This document shows positions 57,785 to 64,000 of a stretch of DNA of 64,000 nt, piece by piece. Numbering within the stretch: the first letter of the stretch is position 1; every line of letters begins with the position of its first letter. The notes beneath the pieces are model-generated. The model saw nothing but the letters and a program-made list of their open reading frames with translations, made no database searches and was not told the origin of the DNA. Made by a program: the position numbers and the translations under genes. The DNA is from Pseudomonas reinekei (lineage in GTDB: Bacteria; Pseudomonadota; Gammaproteobacteria; Pseudomonadales; Pseudomonadaceae): NCBI RefSeq assembly GCF_001945365.1, contig NZ_MSTQ01000014.1, positions 62,001 through 126,000 on the forward strand. The letters are read 5' to 3'.

Positions 57785-58086
57785 TGGCGCTGCTGACCGA
57801 ACAGACTACGCACCCCCGTATTGCTGCCCGCGCCCCGTCAGCCAGCCAACATTCCGTAAATGCATCCACCTCCCAAAACCTGCACGAAACCAGCACGTTC
57901 CCCCCCACCTATCACCAAAGAACTAGCACTATTTGATAGGTAGCTCATTACCGACCTTCGACTACTGTGTCTCAGGAGTGAAACGGTTCCTGGGTACTTG
58001 CAGTTCTGACAGCACATAACGGTTCAACCGTCTTTGCTGCTTGCCCTTCATGGATTGAAGTGGTTTGGCCACGAAAGGAGTACCCC
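57785..58086. other. Gene-free leader region of the autotransporter gene
   Basis: About 300 bases without an ORF that has a start codon and ribosome site. The only clear element is the AAAGGAG ribosome site immediately before the autotransporter GTG. Sequence is less GC-rich in its second half (around 57910-57950), a likely promoter zone, but no confident -35 and -10 pair is visible. Confidence 0.5.
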
Positions 58087-61000
58087 GTGGAAGCAAGGTT
58101 TGGTGTCGCCCTCATTTCGCGTTTTTCCCCACTTTCCCTTGCTGTGCAACTGAGCGTCGCCGGGCTGCTATTCGGCGGAGTGAGCACACCCGCGCTGGCG
58201 ACCTGCTCTACGGTGGGTTCCACCGTGACCTGCACCGGCGTGCCGTCGCTGCCGCTGTTTCTCAATAATTTCTCCAGTGCCACTAACGGCTTGACGGTCA
58301 ACGTCAACTCCGGGGCGCAGATGAACGCGACCCTCGGCGGCCATGTCATGGACCTGACCGGGGTGAATATCTCCCTGAACAACTCCGGCACCCTCGACCC
58401 GGCGTTGCTCGGCCTGGTGTCGGTGTTGAGCGGTGGCGCGTTCATTGGCACCGGTGCCACCAGTACCGTCAGCATTCTCAATAACGCCAGCGGGATTATT
58501 CGCGGTATCGGGATGCTGCTCGGGCTCAACCTGACCAGCATCGGCGGTCTGGCGATTGGCGTGAACAACGCCGCTGCGGGCACCACCAGTATCACCAACA
58601 ACGGCACCATCACCTCGACCGGGCTTTCGGTCGGTGGCATCACCTTGGCTGACACCCCGGTAATCGGGGTTTACGGCGGCTCGCAGGTCAACATGAGCAA
58701 CAGCAGCACCGGCGTCATCAACGGCCGGATCGCGTTCGAGACGTCGGCGGCGGGCAACACCTTCACCAACGCCGGCGCCATCACGGGCGGGGTGTCGATG
58801 GGCGCAAACAGTACCAACACCTTCACCGCCGTGACGGGATCCTCCGTGCAAGTCGGTGACGGTATTCAGGTGTCGGTGGGCCTGGGCGGCCTGATCGGCA
58901 TCAACCTGACCTTCGCCCCGACCGGTACAGTCGACGGCGGCGCGGGCGGCACCAACAGCCTGATCCTGCAAAACCCGATCGGTGTCGGCGGCGGCACCAG
59001 CGGGACTGGAACGGCGTCGAGCGCCACCTACGTCAACTTCAACAACCTGACCCTCAACAGCGGCACCTGGACGTTACAGGGGCCACTGGTCAGCGGCTCG
59101 ACCACGCTGAACGGGGGTATCGCCCGCTTCAATAACAACGCCACGTTCGGCAGCGGAGTGATCACCTCCAACGGAGGTGTTCTCGAGGCAAGCAACGCCG
59201 GGCTGAACATCAGTAACCTGATTTCGCTCGGTGCCGGCGGTCTCACGGTGCAAGGCACCAACGCCACCACGCTGAGCGGGGTGATTTCCGGCAGCGGTGG
59301 GCTGACCAAGATTGGTTCCAGTCAGTTGAACCTCAGTGCAGCCAACACCTATCTGGGCAATACCACGCTCAATGGAGGCACGGTACAGGTCAGCAACAAT
59401 CAGGCCTTCAGTACCGGCACCCTCAACGTGACGGGCGCAACCACCCTGAGCGCACCGGGCACCATCAGCCTGAACAATGCGATCAGCCTCGGCGGGACCT
59501 TGACGGCTGGCGGTACGGGAGCACTGACCCTCGGCGGCTTGATCAGCGGCAGCAGTGGCCTTACCAAAACCGGCACCGGCAGCCTGACCCTCAGTGGCGC
59601 CAACAGCGGTTACACCGGTACCACAACCTTGAGCGCCGGCAGCTTGCTGGTGACCAACAACGACTCGCTTGGCAGCGGCGCGCTGACCACTGCCGCGGGC
59701 ACCAGTCTGGACAGCACCGCCAATGTGACGCTGGCCAATAACATTGGCATGACCGGCGCGCTCAATGTGCTCGGCAGCAATGCCCTGACCCTCGGTGGCG
59801 TGCTGTCGGGCACGGGCGGGATCACCAAATCCGGCAGCGCGAGCCTCACGCTGACCGGCAACAACACCAACAGCGGTAACACGTTGCTCAATGCCGGCAG
59901 CCTGTTCGTCGGCAGCAACACTGCGCTCGGCACAGGCGCGTTGAGCGCGGCAGCGGGCACCACGCTGGATGCGACCGCCGCCGTGACGTTGGCCAACGCC
60001 GTCGCGCTGGCGGGCGGGCTGACGATCGGCGGCACCCAGGCGCTTGGACTGAGCGGCATCGTCAGTGGCGCCGGCAATCTGATCAAGAACGGCACGGCGG
60101 ACCTGACACTCAGCGGCAACAATACCTTCGCCGGTGGCACCGCGCTCAATGCCGGCACGCTGATTGTCGGCTCCAATACGGCGTTGGGTAGCGGTGCCTT
60201 GACCACCGCGGCGGGCACCAGACTCGACGCCAGCACCGCAGTCGCACTGACCAACGCCGTTTCCCTCGGCGGTGATCTGGAAGTCCGTGGCGGCGCTGAT
60301 CTGACCCTCGGCGGTGTGATCAGCGGCAGCGGCGGGCTGACCAAGCGCGGTTTCGCCAACCTGACTCTCAACGGCGCCAGCACCTACCTCGGCGGCACCA
60401 CGCTGGCCGCCGGGACGCTGACTGTGGGCAACGCTGCAGCGTTGGGCAGCGGTGCATTGAACGTCATCGATGTATCAGCATTGGACAGCAACACCGCCGT
60501 CAACCTGAGCAACACCATCAACCTCAACAGCAGTGCCCTGACAATCGGCGGCAGCAGCGGCCTGACCCTTTCCGGTGTGATCAACGGCGCCGGTCAGCTG
60601 ATCAAGAACGGCGCGGCCAACCTGACCCTTGGCGGCGCTAACACGTTCACTGGCGGTACCACGCTGAACGCCGGTAGCCTCACCGTCGGCAACGGCGCGG
60701 CGCTGGGCACAGGGGCACTGACCGTGGCAGGGGCGGGCACCCTCAACAGCAGCTCGGCCGTGACCCTGAACAACAACGTCAATCTCGGTGCCAATCTCAC
60801 CGCCGGTGGCGCCAACGCGCTGACCCTTGGCGGCGTGATCAGCGGCGGCAACGGCTTGATCAAGACCGGCGCATCGAGCCTGACCCTCAACGGCAATAAC
60901 ACCTACACCGGCACCACGGCATTGACCGCCGGTTCGCTGATCGTCGGCTCCAACACTGCACTCGGCACCGGTGCACTGAACGCGTCCAACGGCACCACAC

Positions 61001-64000
61001 TGGATGCCAACACCGCGGCAACCCTGGCCAACAACGTCAACCTCGGCGGCACGCTGACCCTGGGGGGCACCAATGCGCTGACTCTGGGCGGGGTGGTCGC
61101 GGGTATCGGTGGGCTGGTCAAAAACGGCGCCGCCGATTTGACGCTTAACGGCGCCAACACCTATTTCGGCAATACCGCGCTGAACACCGGCAAACTGACC
61201 ATTGGTAGCAATACCGCGCTGGGCGCCGGCACATTGAACGCGGCGGCAGGCACCACGCTGGATGCCAACACGGCTGTCAGCCTGAACAACGCGGTGGCGT
61301 TGGCCGGGGCATTGAACATCGGCGGCACGGCGGACCTGACCCTGACCGGTCTGGTCAGCGGCGCCGGCAGCCTGGTAAAAAATGGCGCAGCCAATCTGAT
61401 TCTCAACGCGGCCAACAACTACCTCGGCGGCACCACCCTGAATGCTGGCACCCTGACCGTTGGCAACAGTTCTGCATTGGGCTCCGGCGTACTGACCGTC
61501 GCTGGCGCGGCGACACTGGACAGCAATTCGCCGCTGGTCAGCCTCAACAACGGTGTAGCCCTGAATGCCGCGCTGACCGTCGGTGGCACGCAAAACCTGA
61601 CCCTCGGCGGCGTGACCAGTGGCACCGGCCAGTTGATCAAGAACGGCGCCGCCAACTTGACCCTGAACGGCAGCAACACCTTCAGCGGCGGCACCACACT
61701 TAACGCCGGTACGCTCACCTTGGGCAATGCCAACGGCCTGGGCAGCGGCGGATTGATCGTCGGCGGTGCGGCGACGCTCGACAACAGCGCCTCGTTCGGC
61801 ATCGGCAACGCCATTACGCTTAATGCCGGACTGACCGTCGCCGGCAACAACGATTTGAGCTTGAACGGCATCATCGACGGTGCCGGAAGCCTGACCAAAA
61901 ATGGTCTGTCGGACCTGACCCTCGCTGGCAACAACACCTTTACCGGCGCGCTGAATATTGTGTCCGGCAGCGTCACCACGTTGAACGCCAATGCGCTGGG
62001 CAACACCTCTGGCGTCAACATCAGCGCGGGCGCCGGGCTGAATCTGGGCAGCGACGCCAGCCTCGGCGCGCTGACCGGCAGCGGCAGTGTGCAGCTCACC
62101 GGCAGCAACACGTTGACGGTCGGCGGCGGCAACGTCACCAGCACTTTTGACGGTGACCTCAGCGGCAGCGGCGGCCTCAGCAAAATCGGCACGGGTACGC
62201 TGAATCTGACCGGCATCAACGGCGTCACCGGCAATACCACGATCGATGGCGGCACCCTGAACCTCAGTGGTTCGCTGGGTAGTGCACAACTCATCGTCAA
62301 TACCGGCGGCACCCTGACCGGTACCGGCTCGGCGCTCGGCTCGGTGAACATCAACAACGGCGGCCATCTGGCGTTGTCGTCAGGCAACACCTTGTCGGCA
62401 AGTGCTCTGACCCTCGCGGCCGGCAGCAATGTTGATGTGGCACTGGGCACACCGTCGACCTCGTCGCTGATGAACGTCGGCGGCAACCTCACCCTCGACG
62501 GCAATCTCAATGTCACCGATGCCGGTGGTTTCGGCGTGGGTGTGTATCGCCTGTTCAACTACACCGGCGCCCTGACCAACCTCGGTCTGGATGTGGCCAG
62601 CGTACCGGTCGGTTACGGCCTCGGCGATCTGCTGGTGCAAACCGGCGTAGCCAATCAGATCAACATTCAAGTCTCGGCGCCGAACGTCAACATCCGTTAC
62701 TGGGACGGCAGCCAGACCATCGCCAACGGCGTGGTCGATGGCGGCAGCGGCACATGGAATGCGGTCGGCACCAACTGGACCGATGCCAACGGTCTGGTCA
62801 ACCAGCCGTGGGCCGGCGACTTCGCGGTGTTCCAGGGCAGTGCCGGCACGGTGACGGTGAACGGCGCGCAAGCGTTCACTGGCCTGCAGTTCGTCACTGA
62901 TGGCTACAACCTGGTCAACGGTGCGGCGGGGCAACTGACCGCGGTCAACGGCACTGGCGGCACCACGGCGGTGCGTGTCGATCCGGGCGTGACCGGGACC
63001 ATCGGGGTCAACATCGATGGCAGCGGCATTCTCAACAAACTCGACGCCGGCACTTTGGTACTCAACGGTGCCAATACCTACAGCGGCGGCACGCAACTGG
63101 ACGGCGGCAAGATTATTGTCGGCAGCAACACTGCGCTGGGCAGCGGTACGCTGACCGCCAACGCCGGTACGCAACTGGACAGCAACACGGCGGTAACCCT
63201 CGGCAACGCCGCAACGCTCAACGGCAACCTCACGGTAGTCGGCAGCCATGCGCTGACCCTCAACGGCGTGATCGGCGGCACGGGTGGCCTGATCAAAAAT
63301 GGCGCGGCCGAACTGACGCTGGGCGGCAACAACGCCTTCCTCGGGCCCGTCGCGCTGAACGCAGGCGGACTGATTCTGGCGTCCAACTCCGCGCTGGGCT
63401 CCGGCACCCTGAACGCGGCGGGCGGTACCACGCTGGATGCGGCCACCGGGGTTTCGGTGAACAACGCTGTAAACCTGGCCGGCAATCTCGGCATCGGCGG
63501 CACGGCGGATCTGACGCTGGCCGGCACGATCAACGGCGCCGGCAGCCTGAGCAAAAACGGCGCAGCCAACCTGACCCTGGGCGGCAATAACAACTTCCTC
63601 GGCGGCATCAACCTCAACGCGGGCACCCTGACCGCCGGCAGCAACTCGGCGCTGGGCCTGGGCAACCTCACCGTGGCCGGCGCTTCGGCGCTGGACAGCA
63701 ACAGCGCGCTGAGCCTGGGCAACAACGTGGTGCTCAACGCCAACCTGAGCAACACCGGCACCCACAATCTGACCCTGGCGGGCGTCGTCAGCGGCGCTGG
63801 CGGACTGATCAAGAACGGCGCGTCGAACCTGACGCTCAACGGCATCAACACCTTCAGCGGCGGCACCACACTGAACGCCGGTACACTGATCCTTGGCACT
63901 GGCGGCTCTCTGGGCAGCGGCGCGCTGACCGTGCCCGGTGCTTCGACCCTCGATAACTCAGCACCCCTGGTGTTGGCCAACAACGTCAACGTCAATGCGA
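58087..64000 (+). CDS. Giant autotransporter passenger with PATR beta-helix repeats (3' end beyond the window)
   Basis: From a GTG behind AAAGGAG the frame reads through 1,971 codons to the edge of the window; I found no stop in the lines I translated. It starts with a long leader (MEARFGVALISRFSPLSLAV, then QLSVAGLLFGGVSTPALA) followed by TCSTVGSTVTCTGVPSL. From about residue 400 it repeats an 86-residue (258-base) unit with the core GGLTKTGTGSLTLSGANSGY and TGTTTLSAGSLLV. This is the autotransporter-associated beta-strand repeat (PATR). About sixteen units are visible, interrupted near 62690-63000 by a divergent module, YWDGSQTIANGVVDGGSGTW. The C-terminal barrel lies outside. The product is a surface-exposed beta-helix, probably an adhesin. 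Confidence 0.93.
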   Translation, partial: MEARFGVALISRFSPLSLAVQLSVAGLLFGGVSTPALATCSTVGSTVTCTGVPSLPLFLNNFSSATNGLTVNVNSGAQMNATLGGHVMDLTGVNISLNNSGTLDPALLGLVSVLSGGAFIGTGATSTVSILNNASGIIRGIGMLLGLNLTSIGGLAIGVNNAAAGTTSITNNGTITSTGLSVGGITLADTPVIGVYGGSQVNMSNSSTGVINGRIAFETSAAGNTFTNAGAITGGVSMGANSTNTFTAVTGSSVQVGDGIQVSVGLGGLIGINLTFAPTGTVDGGAGGTNSLILQNPIGVGGGTSGTGTASSATYVNFNNLTLNSGTWTLQGPLVSGSTTLNGGIARFNNNATFGSGVITSNGGVLEASNAGLNISNLISLGAGGLTVQGTNATTLSGVISGSGGLTKIGSSQLNLSAANTYLGNTTLNGGTVQVSNNQAFSTGTLNVTGATTLSAPGTISLNNAISLGGTLTAGGTGALTLGGLISGSSGLTKTGTGSLTLSGANSGYTGTTTLSAGSLLVTNNDSLGSGALTTAAGTSLDSTANVTLANNIGMTGALNVLGSNALTLGGVLSGTGGITKSGSASLTLTGNNTNSGNTLLNAGSLFVGSNTALGTGALSAAAGTTLDATAAVTLANAVALAGGLTIGGTQALGLSGIVSGAGNLIKNGTADLTLSGNNTFAGGTALNAGTLIVGSNTALGSGALTTAAGTRLDASTAVALTNAVSLGGDLEVRGGADLTLGGVISGSGGLTKRGFANLTLNGASTYLGGTTLAAGTLTVGNAAALGSGALNVIDVSALDSNTAVNLSNTINLNSSALTIGGSSGLTLSGVINGAGQLIKNGAANLTLGGANTFTGGTTLNAGSLTVGNGAALGTGALTVAGAGTLNSSSAVTLNNNVNLGANLTAGGANALTLGGVISGGNGLIKTGASSLTLNGNNTYTGTTALTAGSLIVGSNTALGTGALNASNGTTLDANTAATLANNVNLGGTLTLGGTNALTLGGVVAGIGGLVKNGAADLTLNGANTYFGNTALNTGKLTIGSNTALGAGTLNAAAGTTLDANTAVSLNNAVALAGALNIGGTADLTLTGLVSGAGSLVKNGAANLILNAANNYLGGTTLNAGTLTVGNSSALGSGVLTVAGAATLDSNSPLVSLNNGVALNAALTVGGTQNLTLGGVTSGTGQLIKNGAANLTLNGSNTFSGGTTLNAGTLTLGNANGLGSGGLIVGGAATLDNSASFGIGNAITLNAGLTVAGNNDLSLNGIIDGAGSLTKNGLSDLTLAGNNTFTGALNIVSGSVTTLNANALGNTSGVNISAGAGLNLGSDASLGALTGSGSVQLTGSNTLTVGGGNVTSTFDGDLSGSGGLSKIGTGTLNLTGINGVTGNTTIDGGTLNLSGSLGSAQLIVNTGGTLTGTGSALGSVNINNGGHLALSSGNTLSASALTLAAGSNVDVALGTPSTSSLMNVGGNLTLDGNLNVTDAGGFGVGVYRLFNYTGALTNLGLDVASVPVGYGLGDLLVQTGVANQINIQVSAPNVNIRYWDGSQTIANGVVDGGSGTWNAVGTNWTDANGLVNQPWAGDFAVFQGSAGTVTVNGAQAFTGLQFVTDGYNLVNGAAGQLTAVNGTGGTTAVRVDPGVTGTIGVNIDGSGILNKLDAGTLVLNGANTYSGGTQLDGGKIIVGSNTALGSGTLTANAGTQLDSNTAVTLGNAATLNGNLTVVGSHALTLNGVIGGTGGLIKNGAAELTLGGNNAFLGPVALNAGGLILASNSALGSGTLNAAGGTTLDAATGVSVNNAVNLAGNLGIGGTADLTLAGTINGAGSLSKNGAANLTLGGNNNFLGGINLNAGTLTAGSNSALGLGNLTVAGASALDSNSALSLGNNVVLNANLSNTGTHNLTLAGVVSGAGGLIKNGASNLTLNGINTFSGGTTLNAGTLILGTGGSLGSGALTVPGASTLDNSAPLVLANNVNVNA

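Noticed and set aside
58168..63995. Many long minus-strand reading frames opposite the autotransporter, some over 600 residues
   Set aside because: They are the complement of a repetitive, stop-poor GC-rich gene, read as low-complexity Ala/Val/Pro-rich strings, and lack ribosome sites. The plus-strand product has a signal peptide and PATR repeats.
59280..64000. Regular 258-base repeats as a possible CRISPR or satellite array
   Set aside because: The period is a multiple of three, units are translated continuously, and the repeated protein is a known autotransporter beta-helix unit.

Overview
The window reads as chromosome of a fluorescent Pseudomonas (P. fluorescens group). The grounds are high-GC coding with Pseudomonas-type codon use, a complete Pseudomonas-style phenylacetate (paa) catabolon with its own porin and permease, many P. 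fluorescens-type REP/REPIN palindromes, OprD-family porin, FecIRA-type iron signalling and several Cache-domain chemoreceptors. I see no rRNA, tRNA, CRISPR array, prophage or insertion sequence.

Layout. 1-4173: a truncated enoyl-CoA hydratase, then a polyamine-type binding protein, an omega-aminotransferase and a LuxR-type regulator. 4227-4687: an antitoxin whose HigB-like toxin partner is a wreck with an internal deletion. 4865-21053 (minus): the paa catabolon in two blocks, paaFGHIJK and paaABCDE-DUF485-paaL-porin-paaZ, separated by a structured repeat and REP-like palindromes. paaY and paaX run divergently (21402-23064). 23166-26439: feaR and tynA, the phenylethylamine entry route that feeds phenylacetate to paa; the aldehyde dehydrogenase FeaB is not in the window. 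26628-30700: an ECF sigma, anti-sigma and TonB-dependent receptor cassette. 30811-34828: an MFS transporter, a secreted maltotetraose-type amylase with a starch-binding domain, and a DapF-fold protein that has lost both catalytic cysteines.

35032-38299 is the most unusual block: an orphan Hcp gene, an AT-rich gene for a glycine-zipper protein, then four tandem paralogous small membrane proteins. A broken copy of the glycine-zipper gene's 3' end sits in front of the fourth. I read this as an Hcp-linked type VI effector with an expanded, recombining immunity array.

38392-57711 is mostly metabolic and sensory: cytosine deaminase, an alpha/beta hydrolase, queD, a patatin-like lipase, a PepSY-PepSY-response regulator-histidine kinase operon, an MHS-family transporter, a dCache chemoreceptor, an ion-transporter-superfamily permease, a single-Cache chemoreceptor, a LysR regulator beside two small DMT proteins, a 52-residue metallothionein, two small proteins of unknown function, an AraC regulator, a XapX protein and an alcohol dehydrogenase-family enzyme. 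From 58087 to the window end runs a giant autotransporter passenger made of about sixteen repeats of roughly 86 residues, cut off by the window edge.

How it works together: TynA with FeaR converts phenylethylamine to phenylacetaldehyde; PaaL and the porin import phenylacetate; PaaK activates it; PaaABCE(D) epoxidises the ring; PaaG isomerises; PaaZ opens the ring and oxidises the aldehyde; PaaJ, F, G and H complete beta-oxidation; PaaI and PaaY are thioesterases that clear blocked CoA esters; PaaX represses. A shared GYGATAC motif in three promoters is a candidate operator for the set.
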